64,000 nucleotides of DNA from positions 15,408,916 through 15,472,915 of the forward strand of contig OX345637.1 of NCBI GenBank assembly GCA_947044365.1, in the 5' to 3' direction. The DNA comes from Petrosia ficiformis. Its lineage: Eukaryota; Porifera; Demospongiae; Haplosclerida; Petrosiidae. Under the pieces are notes generated by a model. The model ran no database searches, was not told the origin of the DNA, and saw nothing but the letters and a program-made list of their open reading frames with translations. Positions 36,474 through 50,155 of this stretch are shown here, one piece after another. The translations under genes were made by a program, and so were the position numbers. Every line of letters begins with the position of its first letter. The stretch's first letter is position 1.

Positions 36474-39012
36474 ATGAGATTAGTTTTGGTAGCTACTATT
36501 GTTTTAGTGCTTCTTTCCTGCACTAGAGAGACATGTGGTCAGACTTTCAGTACCATTATATTCCCAGTAGCGATAGATGGAGCTAATCCTATAATATCAG
36601 CAATGGAAAATACTGAGAATGTGACCTTCTTTTGTGAAGTGACTAGAATCAGTGATGGAGTTCAGAGACAAACTCAGTGGACTCTAATCAAAGATGGAGT
36701 AGAGACTACCATATTATTCACAGCAGAAGGACTAGGACAAGCAGGATTTGAGAACTATGAAGTTTCACCAGAGATGTTTCGTACTAACTTCACTATCTTA
36801 GTATTTGATGAAACATTTAATAATAATCAAATTGGTTGTGGTGCAGGAGGTGTAATAATATCAATATTTGATTTGAGAATAAGTGAGTGAATATAATATA
36901 TTGAATTGTCACTATACATGTAATTATATGCAATAATAAGTATATAAAATTTATGAACAAGGTGTAGCTGTGTGTCTAAAATGCTAATTACTTGTAGCCA
37001 CTATAATATAATAGGAGTTGTTCTCATCAGTTACAGTTGAAATTTTATATATTAATAATGAATGTTGTATTAGATCAGATAGTAGTGTTGTAAGGATTCT
37101 GTATTACTTGTAATGTTGTGTAGGGAGAGATGGCGGTCAGTGTGCTTAGGCCCTGTCAATATTAATTAATCCTCGCTCACTTTACTAACTCTGAAAAACG
37201 CCTATGTTAATTGAGTTTACCACTGTTATTTGAAATAGCAAGTAGTCTCTGATATTTCGCTCAGTGTCAGGTAATCATGGCATGGCAACACGCAATTTAA
37301 AATGATCATGTGTGCTGCACTAAATAATCACATGACATCACATGCATGATCAATTCGATCAAGAAGCATTTATCACTTTCAATCTTGCAAAAGAGAAATT
37401 ATTATAACCTTGATCAAGCATGACTAGTGTGAGGTGTGCAGCTTTCTGGAACTCCCGAAGCAATCTAACAGTCACCTCAACCTTGGTTACTAGTTACTGC
37501 AAACACAGCATTCACCCAAGTCTTCAAGCAAACTGGCACTGTTTTTCATTTGTTCTCCCAATATCCCTTTCTCTCTTATTAGAACTAGCTAGAAAGCAAG
37601 TCCATACATCACACATACATCAACATGTTGTTCTAAGTACCCTAAGCTAACTTCAAAGTAACATCAAAGGGCAGACACTTGAATCAAAGCACCGCTAGAC
37701 CACATCCAACAAAGCGTGGGTGTTTTGAACAACAAAATGAATATGCCAACCACATGTACATTGGTATACCCTAGGCCCAGCCCTACAGTAATTTGGGGTG
37801 TGGTACATCCAAGATCGCTATTAAGTAGGCTATGTTTCCTTTCTGGTAGGAAGTTGAAAATCATAGTACATGTAGTGGGTTCATCTGGGGGATGCTGCGT
37901 GTGCTGCACATCCATGCCCATCCCTGGAAATTCATGTCATGTCACAAGATAAATTTTTTCGTCTGCACTCTGCCACGTATGAGTAAAGCGATCATCTTTA
38001 GTTGGACCCTGAAAAAAAAAAGTCTGTTCGTTCCTTTTTGTCAGTGTACTAGTAAGTCACTGTTTATTAATATAAGAACTAACTAAATATCTCTTACATA
38101 ATTTAGACACTGTGACAGTGACTTCTGGAGGAAATCCCATAAATAATGGAGACACTTTTGACATAGATGAAGGAGATGACTTCAACTTTACTTGTTCTAC
38201 CTCGAATCTTGCAGTAGACATTGACCTTGTCACTAATATTGATGTTCCTGGAAGTCCCCTTGGTTAAACTCGTGACTTCTACCTCCTATATGTGCATCGT
38301 AATCTTACTGGAAATGTATTCACCTGTACAGATAACACAGATTCTATCACATTCACTCTCAATGTGCTATGTTAGTTTATAAGCATACTTTATAAAAATT
38401 TAATTTTATAACAAATGTATTAAACTACTGTATGGTTTTGTAGATGGTCCTGAGTTTACATATGGTAACAACAAAAGTACTATTAACCTCATTCTAACTG
38501 CGGGAGATGCTCTTGTCATTGACTGCAGTGTATCTGGATCTAATCCCACAGACTATACCATTGTGTTAACACTAAACTCTGATGAGAAAACGACCATCAC
38601 TAATCAACCAAATTATACGGTTACTAATTCTGTGACTGCTGCAAACAGTGGAAGATATACTTGTACTGTTTCTACATCTGTTAACTTTGCAACTCTGAAT
38701 TACGAGGTTACTGTAATTTCACCCTCTGGTAAGTAAAATACTTAATTTGTGATTATTTGTCTAGTAATATCTTTTAAATTTCAGGTACCTTGTCATCTAC
38801 AGTGTTGAGTACTACTACTACTACTTCAGCTACTACTACTACTACTACTACTGCAACACCATCCCAAACAGGTGATGGTTCTGCAGGTAAAATATCAATG
38901 CAGAATATATCAAACTATTATTAATATTTATTAATTTTTTTTTTGTTTAGGGTTTACTTCTGCAAGTCTTGTTCTGATTCTGGTAGCTGCTTTTAGTGTT
39001 TTGTTTGGATGA
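36474..39012 (+). pseudogene. plus-strand chimera: receptor Ig first exon followed by GPI-type Ig gene
   Basis: Exon 36474-36882 is an intact receptor-type signal-plus-Ig exon (MRLVLVATIVLVLLSC...FDLRIS, phase 1). Downstream are GPI-family exons: 38107-38370 (Ig), 38444-38728 (Ig), 38785-38886 (stalk of Thr repeats), 38951-39012 (GFTSASLVLILVAAFSVLFG, stop). If spliced together they are in frame (373 codons plus stop), giving a GPI-anchored three-Ig protein. However, exon 38107-38370 has TAA at 38265-38267, where the minus copy has TCA. A decayed GPI-family signal exon remains near 38040-38068 (VPFCQCTS then GTAAGT). So this was probably two adjacent units, now fused or dead. 36883-38030 holds intron-like sequence similar to receptor intron 1 and nothing else that I recognise. 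Confidence 0.65.
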
Positions 39013-39104
39013 ATTTTATCAAATTTGAGTATAATTTTACTAATGAATTTTATAGCATCTCATAACGTATGAGAGTGTGACTTAAATTGTCTTTGCTTGT
39101 TGCA

Positions 39105-39365
39105 TAGTGCAGAGAGATTTTCTCCGGTAGCAGTTACCAGTGTTTTAGTGCTTGTTTAATGTACTGGAGAGACATGTGGTCAGACTTTCAAAAGTAATAT
39201 ATTTCCAGAAGGAATAAATCGAACTAATCCTATAATATCAGCAGTGGAGAATACTGAGAATGTTACCTTTTGTAAAGTGTTTAGAGATGGAGAACTAAGT
39301 GGACTGTAATAAAAGATGATGCAGAGACTTCCATATTATTTACATCAGAAGGATTAAGACAAGTA
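39105..39365 (+). pseudogene. decayed receptor first exon (signal plus Ig)
   Basis: Reads GCAGTTACCAGTGTTTTAGTGCTT, GAGACATGTGGTCAGACTTT, GCAGTGGAGAATACTGAGAATG as in receptor exon 1. It has a TAA in the signal peptide (CTTGTTTAATG), deletions, and truncation before the second Ig cysteine. It closes the Ig - GPI - Ig order seen also at 16585-15097. Confidence 0.75.
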
Positions 39366-42300
39366 TTTTTACTATTGTGTTAAGTTATGTAATGATTACA
39401 ATATATTTGTATTGCATTTCAAGGTATTTTTCTGTAAGTCTTGATTCAAGTATCATGTCATACACATTGGCCTTTATTTTTAAACTTATAGACTTTATAT
39501 ACTTATGTTTTTACGTTTTTGAACTTCACGACATGCATCATGGTGGGACTAACTCTGGAGACTAAATGGTTTTGGAAAAATAAATTGAACGCTAGACACA
39601 TGAATTTTCATGAATATCCAGTAAGTTGTTCAAAGGAACGACCTGGCTTTTATTTGAGGTTTGCCTGGAATCACTCATTTGAAAATTAATTAATACTTCC
39701 ATGATAGGCTATTTTGAAGTATCTCCATTTACTCTGTACTTTGTGTGCACATGGTGTAATGAATTATTATTTTTGTCATCAAGAAAAAATGATAATGTAT
39801 TGTTTTGATCCTGTGTTTTTACCCAAACTAAATACAAATGGTTACCATGCTGTTCAAAGATTCACAAAAGTAATCTGTTCAAGTCATTCAATCACTTTAC
39901 AAAATCTTTGTTTACTTTGTATAGCATGTCGATATATTTGCCATTAAATACTTGCTTTTTCCAGTACATTTGTCACCACATTAGGTACTGGTTGTAAGTT
40001 CAGAGATTGTATGCAATAATATTGTAAGTATAGCTAATCATCATGATTATTATAATTATACAGGTGATAGGCATGAATGATCCCATCATCTATTACATAG
40101 ATCATCTACACAATGAATCTCCCACTACTGTGAACTGGATATGGTAACCACTAATTTATATACAATTATTATAAATTGTTATCTCTACATCCTCTTTCAT
40201 ATAGGTATTACTTATGTCAGGAAACCATATGAAGAAACATTGCAACACTTAGAAGATGTAATTTGAGATACGCAAATTCTAAAGTGCAAATACAATGACA
40301 ATACATTATAATGACATAAGTAAATTTTCATTATAAGACATGAAACTTCTGCACCAAATGAATAGCTATATTAGTCTCGCGTAGCCACAAATACAGAAGT
40401 ATCGCTTATTGTATGCCCACTATGGGAGGATAATCACTACTTGTTAAGTGTATGCATATACACAAACACACACCATATATACAGCAAGCTGGATAATGTG
40501 CACTTTCACACAACATGTCCATGGCTGTAATAGTTTCATATAATATAGGTAGCAGATTTCATTCAGATGTATAGTTATTATAGTATATGATCATGTGGTT
40601 GTTCAATAGACAAGCACAAGAAAGGAATACACACATTAATGCAATTGTAATTCATAATACAAATTATACATTTTACTCAATTGGTTGACACAATAAAGTG
40701 TCTTGTGTATAGCTAATGCCACACCTATTAGAGCTAAAAAAAAACACTAGTACAACAAATAGCTATGTATATAATTATAATGGTGAAAGTGCAGCTTTAT
40801 TCCCAACTCTAAAACCAAACTATCATATGAGATGTTATAATTTGAGATGTAAGATCTATATAATATATACAGTTTCAACATAATGTAGTTTGAATGATAT
40901 AGTCAATTGTACTACATTCTGATATGTTGAAGAGATAATTACTTTTCAAATGTCTGATGGTGCTGCAGTATTACAAAAATGTAAGCATGAAGATTATAAT
41001 ACAATAAGCATTGTAGGAGGTAATTTTAAAACCACAGTCTTCAGGCATTAATCTCAGTATCAGTAGTACTTGCAATTGAACTGTACAGGTGGTCTTGTTT
41101 CCCTTGTCATGCATCCATACTAAATTACTATCTACAAATAGTAACCATCATAAAAATAGTGATGATGTAATGCTTGATTTCCATGCATAACAGCATTCTG
41201 TATAGTACTATACAGTTATTAATTCATAAAGATTACTTTATTGCTGTATCAATATATCCGCGCTGACATTAATCACCTCAGGATATTCAGTGATTGAGTT
41301 TGGATAATCCAATATATAAATATTCTGTGATAAAATGATACCGCTGTTCAATAGTGTATGTGTCTCCTGTATTTGCTATTGGAGTCTATGAATGACTTGA
41401 GGTAAGAATAATAGGCTTAAATATCAAGAATGTACAAATTATATTGAATATGTTATTTGTAATTCACCTTTATAATATAGTAGTACTAGTAGATCTAATC
41501 AATTTCAAGAAATACAGAGAGTACAGTATAGTAATCTCTCTCATACAATCATAACTATATAATCTTTTTCCACGAAATAAATTTCTACATTTCAGGGCTA
41601 TCACAGTAGTTTTAGCACAAACAAAAATTCATTTCACATTTGCTGGAACAATTGTTGTATATACTGTTTTGTTTCTTCACCTAGTCAACAAATACCTTTA
41701 GCCATGATACAATTAGATCAATGACTGCATGATGTCCTGTATATATGAGAATGTAAAAACATGTTCAACACCAAAAATGGTTACTATAGCATTCTAGTGT
41801 CAAAGTTTCAAAATACACTATTGTATTTAAGTCATTCTAAAAATTTATTTGTTGTTTCACCAAATGTTTGATTTGTATTGGTTCAGCAACAATTGGGACA
41901 GTGGAATTGTTGTATACCTGTGTACTTACAGTATATACATGTATATATATAGGAATACTTGCTATGCATACTTTACTAATGTACACATTATATTATAAAC
42001 CTCAGATCTATATAGATTACTCCATTAGTATAATTATTATTTATCCATGAGATATGATTCACCTTATAAAGTAATTATTATATCATCAAGACACTAACAT
42101 ACAAAATACCCTATTCTCAATGTGTTATACCGTAAATCGAAAATTTTTCATCTGTTTTCAAAATACATAAAGGAAAAGTTCGCTATTGGAAATATTCATA
42201 TACTCCTGGCATGAATCAACTTTTGTATTTCAGAGTTGGCAAGAGCTATAGCTCTTGGTGGTAGGTTGGCAGAAAGGTCCCTTCTTGGGTAGTTAGTATT

Positions 42301-42573
42301 TATATGATGTCACAAAGATCTTGTTTATGGAGAGTTACCATTGACTATAAAATACACGCTAAACTGCAAGTATTACAATGTATGTCCATCTTTTTATAGT
42401 TTATTAAACTATTTAAAGAATAATTATAATAATAACAATTATTATTATTATTAATTTCAATCTTAATTCATCAAAATAAACTACATTATTACTTATTCAC
42501 ACACAAACACACACACACACATATGTATACTCATATACAATCATTTATTTCATCATACTGACTGTTACTATAA
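39366..42573. repeat. duplicated non-coding block left of receptor D
   Basis: 39366-40100 recurs at 48110-48840 and, more diverged, at 56690-57560. 41150-41480 recurs at 48840-49145. Parts of 40860-42480 recur at 58440-59330 and 50150-50640. No coding exon seen. It is part of the segmental duplications that produced receptors D, E and F, and includes the D 3' untranslated region near 42480-42573. Confidence 0.6.
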
Positions 42574-45500
42574 TTATTGTTGTTTTTGTTGTTGCTGTGG
42601 TAATAGTAATGGAGTGTCATAAACAACAGGTACAGGTTGTTGTTCAATGGATGGTTTAGTTTTATCATATGCTAAATTATGTTCAAGATGGATGGATTGT
42701 AGAGGAACTTCTTCTCTAGTTGTATCTTTAACAACATCATAAGCTTCATTAGTATCAAAATAGACTTTTCCTGTTGTTTCTTAAAATGTAAAATAGATAT
42801 AATTATATTAAATAAATAAGTTGATGTGTTAGTGGAGATAAAAGTATTAATTAATATACTTACTCTTTTTATATAGAATAGAGATCACAATCAGAATGAT
42901 AATGACACTCACAACAATGTTTATTAGAGTAACACCAATAACTATACCAGCAACAGTTCCACTGTTCAAACCTGCAGAGACATTAATTAACAATTAGATT
43001 TAAAGTTTATGCTGAATATCTCATTTACCTGAAGAGCCTCCTGAACAAGTAGGTATGACAGTCAATGTTGTTGTACTGGTTGGTCCAGTGGATATTGTCG
43101 TGGTGATGGTAATAGTTACGGCTATTGTATAATGAGTTAATGAATTAATATAGATATGTTATGTTGTACATATAGTGTAACAGATTTGATCATACAACCC
43201 CGATATCGTATCAATACAATGTGATAAACTACAAAATAATAAGTATAAACAAGTACTGCACATCATGAATCCACTCACCTGGATGGACTATAACTTCATC
43301 TGTTAATTCAGTCACTGTAGACATACCATATGGATTACTGGATTGAACTGTGAAACTATACATTCCTTCCTCTAGATTCACAGTGATTACACCATTTATC
43401 ATTGAACCAGTGAAGTATTGAGAATCAGGATTAATAGTTTGAGTATCAAACAGTTGATTATTTTCATTATAAATAGATATTATAAAATTAAAATCAGCTG
43501 AGTTAATAACTCCACTGTATGATACTTGTATTAGTATAGTAACTATTCCACTTCCTCCAGTCACATTATTAACAACAGGTAGAGAAGGTATACCTAATAG
43601 AGCATAGATAGAGACATAATTTAGAATAATTTAAGATTCTCATTTTATTAAAATCAGCATCGTCAAGGATTATAAAATAAGCCCCAGTACAATTATAAAC
43701 CAGTAGTTTGATTAATTGAGCTGTCAAATGTACATAGTTTTCCACACATTGTTGCATTTTGTAAATTATCAAACCATTTCATCTACACTTCACAACAAGA
43801 TAATTTTACAACTCATTACTAGATTATCAACAACATACTAGGATAGTTCTTTTCTAACCTATATCAGTTGCAAGATAATTAGTTCTCATTATATCTATTC
43901 CAATATTATTATCAGCTGACACAAGACAACTGTAATTAACACCAGCAATGACAGGACCTAATGAAACAGATCGTCCATCACAATCACTCATTGAAACACA
44001 GTCTATGATAATAGATAAAAGATCATCTCCACTAGAATCCTCTCTTTCACAATCAACAGTAACTGTTTCTAATCCCACACCTCCAGTGTGTCTGAAATAC
44101 CATGTGACTGACAGATTTCCATTAGCATTAGTTAGAACAGTAGACAAGAAGTCAGGAGCTATATTCAACAATGATAAACACAAAACAACATAATAAACAA
44201 GATATATATAATTATATATATGTATGGAGAAAACATATCCTCCCCATGATTGCTTTGTGGTGTCACATGATCAGCCTATTATAATTATTATTTTCATTAT
44301 CTACTCTTCTTACATTTTAAAGGATCTTCACATCTTGTAGGATAATTAATAGATTATAAATATTATAATAATATAGTTCCAGTTTCTACGTAGCAGATTC
44401 ATGCTGCACTGGTCTGTAGCGATAGAGCGCATGTTGTATTATGGGCCAGACCCATTAATTGACTTAGCCCCCACCCCCCCCGGAATGTTTAACTACATAT
44501 ACACATGTACATTAAACCCCAATCATAAAGAAGAGTTCTACGTGCCATAAATATATCACTTACCTCCGGAAGATGTGTTGAAGACTATTTGTTCAACATA
44601 TGAAATAGTTGTTATGGTAACAGTATATTGTATATTAGGTTTTAATCCATTAATAGTTACTATATTATTATAATCTGTATCTATTGTATTATTAGGAGTA
44701 ACTTGTCTTGTTATATTACTGATTCCTTCTGTTGTTGTGTATATAAACACATTGAATAGAGTGAAGACAGGTGATCCTAGATTAATAGGATTAAGCCAAC
44801 TTAATACAACAGACTCTGCTTCAGGATCACCAACAACTGTTACACTTCGTGGCATTGATGGAGGAACTGATGAACCAAATATATAATAATATAATATAAC
44901 ATATTAATAATTATAACTTACCATGTTCAATAAGTTCAATTGTATTCTCAATAGATAATACTTCATTTGTTAAAGTATTAGTATAATTACCAGCATCACT
45001 TGATATCACTGTTGTAATTGTTAATTCACCTGGTACGCTAGTATCATATCTACCACCATCAGTCACTGGACTATTGTCCTTAGTCCAGATTGATGTAGGG
45101 TTTGGGTTACCATCAATATTAGTATAAGCTGTAATAGTTATATCATCTCCAGTAACCACATAGAATGGTCCAGTTTGTGGAACACCTTCAGGAGCATCTG
45201 TGATTGTGATAGTGAATGTAAAAATGGAGAATAAACTTATGACATGGAATAAGAGGAAGGCAAACTTTACCTTTCAAATGTTTACTATTTAATCATTATA
45301 TATACAAGAATATAACTAAATGTAAAATTCAGCAAGAACAATTATTGTTTCTTCTGGATACATAGTGTCTTAAAAAAATCAGAACTTGATTAAAATCAAA
45401 TTGTGCCCTGTTCACAAGTCATTGCTGTTGGTATAGTAACAATACATGTATTACTATACTACACAACTCACATAGAACATTCAGTATAATGAATCCAGTT

Positions 45501-47100
45501 GAAGTACCTCCTTCATTAGATACTGTAGTAGAATAGTTTCCACTATCAGTACGATTAACATTAGTAAATATAATGACTGGATATATAGATATATTAGGAT
45601 TAGATTCTCCTTCACTAATAGGAGTACCATCAAATGACCATTTATAATCATCAGGAACAATAGGAAATCCCTCTGTTTGTTCAATATAGAAAGAAAATGG
45701 ACCTCCTTCAATCACTACAATTGGAGTAGAGTTTTGAAGAAGAACTGGGGGCTCTAGAAAGAAAGTGAGTTGTAAGTTATATATATATTTATAGCATGCT
45801 GGAACTTGAAAGGAAACTGACTGGGTATATAACTGATATACTCCCTAGGGTTGTATATTTCACTTTGATGTTTGATATACTCCCTGCTTGTGGTTAACAC
45901 ATTCCATCCACCTCTGAAGTACAATACAATCACAACTGAACCCAAAATGTGCAAATACATAATTATACATAATTATAATTATACATATATAAGTTTAGAG
46001 CCATAAACTATTCATTAAATTCTAAATATCCAAAAAACTATGATTAAACAGGAATAGTACTCATTCAGTACGGTGCGAGTCATTTTCATTAACTGAAGAA
46101 GATGTAACTGGCAGAAATTTTGGATAATAAAGTGTTGAAGGAAATGGAGGTGGGAATGGTGGATATGTTGGCACATATCCAAGAGGTGAGACATTTGGCA
46201 ATCCTGATGGTGGAACATTCCCTGCACTAAATACATTGACTGTGCAATTATTTGCTTTCTGAAAGGGACTATCTAGTTTTAAAGATAATTTATAAAGTGA
46301 TTTTCTTAATGGTTTTATAATCTTTCATTACTTCCTCAAGAGATTAATTAGTGGAATTTCAATGCACATTCTCATCAAGTACTACACATATCTCATATCC
46401 TCTCATAGAGAGAAGCTAAAGAATATCCCCTTGATCACACCATGTGAAATTATGAATTAAATATTCATAGGGTCTAAGCACAGTGACTCCATCTACACAA
46501 TATTACAAGTAATACAAAACTCTTATAAACACTACTATCCGATCAAATTAAAGAATTTCAACTGTAACTGATGAAAACAACTACTGGACATGCAGCTACA
46601 CCCCATTCAAAACTTTTATAATTATACAGTACAGAAGTGTTATGATAATTACATGTGTAGTGACAATGTATTAATATTCACTCACTTATTATTCTCAGAT
46701 CAAATCTTGATACTATTTCATTTCCTGAACCACAACCAATTTGATTATTATCAAATGTTTCATTAAATACTAAAATAGTGAAGTTACTACGTAATGTCTC
46801 TTGTGAAACTACGTAGTTCTCAAATCCTGTTTGTCCTAGTCCTTCTGGTGTGAATAATATGAAATTCTCTTCTCCATCTTTGATTAGAGTCCATGCAGTC
46901 TGTCTCTGAACTCCATCACTGAGTCTAAATACTTCACAAAAGAAGGTCACATTCTCAGTATTCTCCACTGCTGATATTATAGGATTAGCTCCATCAATCC
47001 CTTCTGGAAATATCGTGCTATTGAAAGTTTGACCACATGTCTCTCTAGTGCAGTAAAGAAGCACTAAAACACGAATAACAGCTAGCAGAAAAAACCTCAT
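42574..47100 (-). CDS. Receptor D: Ig3-FN3x3-TM receptor, tail cut by small insertion
   Basis: Exons: 47100-46686 (signal MRFFLLAVIRVLVLLYC plus Ig), 45753-45472 (Ig), 45197-44922 (Ig, one codon shorter than in relatives), 44866-44564, 44158-43859 and 43593-43279 (FN3), 43121-43029 (stalk, 31 codons, ending PTCSGGSS), 42971-42864 (TM), 42770-42574 (tail). They total 762 codons plus stop, all phase 1. The tail has AYDVV, LAYDKT and VVYDTP. A 4-nt insertion in the Gln run (CAACAA|TAAT|TAT) makes a TAA at 42576-42574, removing YSNSQYDEI, which is still present in the DNA beyond. The 3' half, introns included, is nearly identical to receptor E, offset by about 8.1 kb. Confidence 0.85.
44205..44545. 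repeat. repeat in the D FN3-1/FN3-2 intron, shared with E and F
   Basis: Contains TGGAGAAAACATATCCTCCCC, TGTCACATGATCAGCCTATT and GGGCCAGACCCATTAATTGAC. Counterparts lie at 52340-52660 and 61390-61640. The end is the reverse complement of GTCAATTAATGGG.. in the elements at 47640 and 50020. It was inserted before D, E and F duplicated. Confidence 0.6.
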
Positions 47101-47175
47101 CTTTTTTCTGACCAACTGTAAACCCAGCCCAGCAAAATTCTTTTAAAATGTAGGTTGGGCTGTTCAAACTGCCGC

Positions 47176-47190
47176 GGGTGGGGCTGGTAT
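47176..47190 (-). promoter_or_regulatory. conserved GC-rich motif upstream of receptor D
   Basis: GGGTGGGGCTGGTAT on the plus strand, 76-90 bp before ATG 47100. The identical 15-mer occurs 56-70 bp before receptor E ATG, while the sequence around it differs more. Candidate proximal promoter element (GC-box-like). Confidence 0.35.
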
Positions 47191-47309
47191 AGAATATTTT
47201 GCTGAGAGCGATAATGATGTGTATATATTACCTGTATAAATCTACCTTATGTTGTTTTGTAACATGTTTCATATCATATAATACAGTCTAGAACTTGTTA
47301 TTATGTAAT

Positions 47310-47480
47310 ACTTTGGAAAAATAGAGATTTTAGCCTGTTTTCCTCAATTATAAATTACTGGCAAATATAAAGCTGAAGATATGAAGGTTGGTATTAGACC
47401 AGGTTAGTGTCATATTATATAATATTCCATTTTAAAACTGATTGGAGTCGCATCCGCCCACTCCCTAGTACCACCTCAAG
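47310..47480. repeat. single-armed copy of the 20355 element
   Basis: Follows 20355-20528 closely (AAATAGAGATTTTA, ATATGAAGGTTG, GGAGTCGCATCCGCCC...GTACCACCT) but lacks the mirrored second arm. Confidence 0.7.
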
Positions 47481-47639
47481 TGTTATGTTGTGTAATATAC
47501 TCAGTCTAGAACTTCCTTTATGTTTTGTTTTATAATACTTGCACTGAACAATTTTTATGTTGTGCAATAGACTCTATAGCATTATTTTAATATATATCTA
47601 TATTGTGTATAATAGTCTAGAACTTTCTTAAAAGTTCTG

Positions 47640-48109
47640 TAACACCTTTTTATGGCCCGTAGGGCCATCTCTATGATTGCTTTCCCACGGGTTCGATGTA
47701 TGTTTATATATATAAATATTTTCTTGTGTCACCTACGCAAGTATGCGTTGTATACGTAGTTAAAGAAGTTACATCATTCCCGGGGCTCGGTCAATTAATG
47801 GGCGTGGCGCGTAAAAGAACGCGCGATCAAGCTCTACAGACCAGAAGAAAGAAAACTGTGTAGCTTTCGTAGAAACTGGAACTAATAGCTAGCTATCCTA
47901 CCTGAAATATATTCTTTAAGTACTACAAGGTGTTTTAAAAGGTAAACAGAGTCGATAATCAAAATAGTAACTATAATAGGCTGATGTGTTTCAGGTATCA
48001 TAAAGTTAGCCATGATTACTGAATGATGGACACCAAAAGCAGTCATAGGGATACTTTTATCTTCACTTAAACAATCATAGGGATGTTTTTTTTCTCAATA
48101 TACACTTGT
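47640..48109. repeat. dispersed repeat, copy 1
   Basis: Holds TATGGCCCGTAGGGCCATC, ATGCGTTGTATACGTAGTTAA, GGGGCTCGGTCAATTAATGG and CGCGTAAAAGAACGCGCG. Copy 2 is split across 49149-50155. No ORF recognised. Confidence 0.65.
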
Positions 48110-49145
48110 TACTATTGTGTTAAGTTATATAATGATTACAATATATTTGTATTGCATTTCAAGGTATTTTTCTGTAAGTCTTGATGATTCAAGTATCATG
48201 TCATACACATTGGCCTCTATTTTAAACTATAGACTTTATATACTTATGTTTTTGCATTTTTGAACTTCATGACAGGCATCATGGTGGGACTAACTCTGGA
48301 GACTAAATGGTTTTGGAAAAATAAATTGAATGCTAGACACATGAATTTTCATGAATATCCAGTAAGTTGTTCAAAGGAACGACCTGGCTTTTATTTGAGG
48401 TTTGCCTGGAATCACTCATTTGAAAATTAATTAATACTTCCATGAAAGGCTTTTTTTAAGTATCTCCATTTACTCTGTACTTTGTGTGCACATGGTGAAA
48501 GGAATTATTATTTTTTGTCATCCGGCAAGAAAAAATGATAATGTATTGTTTTGATACTGTGTTTTTACCCAAACTAAATGCAAATGGTTACTATGCTGTT
48601 CAAAGATTCACAAAAGTAATCTGTTCAAGTCATTCAATCACTTTACAAAATCTTTGTTTACTTTGTATAGCATATCGATATATTTGCCATTAAATACTTG
48701 CTTTTTCCAGTACATTTGTCACCACATTAGTACTGGTTGTAAGTTCAGAGATTGTATGCAATAATATTGTAAGTAGCTAATCATCATGATTATTATAATT
48801 ATACAGGTGACAGGCATGGATGATCCCATCATCTATTACATTGATTTCCATGCATAACAGCATTCTGTATAGTACTATACAGTTATTAATTCATAAAGAT
48901 TACTTTATTGCTGTATCAATATATCCGCGCTGACATTAATCACCTCAGGATATTCAGTGATTGAGTTTGGATAATCCAATATATAAATATTCAATGATAA
49001 AATCACTCATTTGAAAATTAATCTGTTCAATAGTGTATGCCGTGTCTCCTGTATTTGCTATTGGAATAGAAGAATGACTTGTTTATTATTAAGGTAAAAA
49101 TAATAGGCTGAGATATCAAGAATGTACAAATTATATTGAATATGT
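48110..49145. repeat. segmental duplicate of 39366-41480
   Basis: Collinear with the block left of receptor D, with an internal deletion (junction near 48840). No coding exon seen. Confidence 0.65.
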
Positions 49146-49148
49146 TAT

Positions 49149-50155
49149 TATGGCCCATAGGGCTATCCCTATGATTGCTTTCCACAGGGTTTAATGTATA
49201 TATATAATTATATATATAAGTATAGGTTATACACCGAGGTAAAGGTTTCTACTGGATTTATCAAACCGAGGGCCGAAGGCACGAGGTTTGATAAATCAGT
49301 AGAAACCGTACCGAGGTGTATAACCGTCTTCTACCATGAAACGCGCGCGAAATACAGTAACTAAGCAAATCTTTGCGCGTGGCAACAGTATACATAATTT
49401 CACTAACCTATGGATATAGTGTGGGTTTCTGTGACTCTTTAAACAAGTAACTGATCAACAGTTCACTCACAAATGACAAAAAGAGCTCTACATGTGGCAG
49501 ACTTCCGGCTCCTCCTCTACTCGAACTCCAGTATAAGGTGTGGTCTTCTGAATTCCAACAGCAATCGTGATATCGATTGATCGCGATCGCAATCAAGAAG
49601 CTAGCGCTGCAAGAACAGCCCCACCCAACTCTTTTGGAATCTCATACGAGAGGAAGTAATAGAAGACCTCAATCACAAGCATACAGACTGGTGTCAGATT
49701 TTCCAAAAGAACATGCATCACTATGAATTATAGCTAATAATTATAGCTAGGGTTGTATATAGTCATCATGATTGTTGTTTTATGTCAATTATTATAATTA
49801 TTATTTATGAAGTATTATAAAGAAATTGACAACTATGTAAGTTGAATTTCCTATCAAAACCCATATCCCGGGAAGTTTGATAAATCACTTATCGAACCTC
49901 CCGGGAACACTTATCAAACCTCCCGGGAACACTTATCAACCTCTCAGTAGATTTCAGTGTAATTTAGCAACCTCATTTACTGCAATCTGATTGGTCAGTT
50001 TACTATAGGCATGGTAGATATTTTCTTGTGTCCACTTGCGCGAGTATGCGTTGTATACGTAGTTAAGGAAGTTGCGTCATTTCCAGGGGCTCGGTCAATT
50101 AATGGGTGTGGCGCGTAAAAGAACGCGCGCTCAAGCTCTACAGACCAGCAAAAAG
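49149..50155. repeat. dispersed repeat, copy 2, with inserted palindrome
   Basis: Starts TATGGCCCATAGGGCTATC and ends CGCGTAAAAGAACGCGCGCTCAAGCTCTACAGACCAG like copy 1. It is interrupted by the palindrome at 49225-49324, about 500 bp of other sequence, and a short tandem array of ACTTATCAAACCTCCCGGGA units at 49860-49945. Confidence 0.6.
49225..49324. repeat. palindrome with ACCGAG/CTCGGT arms
   Basis: GGTTATACACCGAGGT...ATTTATCAAACCGAG is mirrored around GGCCGAAGGC by ACGAGGTTTGATAAAT...GAGGTGTATAACC. Similar in plan to 54959-55057 and 53956-54109. Confidence 0.7.

Noticed and set aside
49860..49945. Short repeated CTTATCAAACCTCCCGGGA units considered as a CRISPR-like array
   Set aside because: Only two to three imperfect units with no regular unique spacers, in a eukaryotic context.
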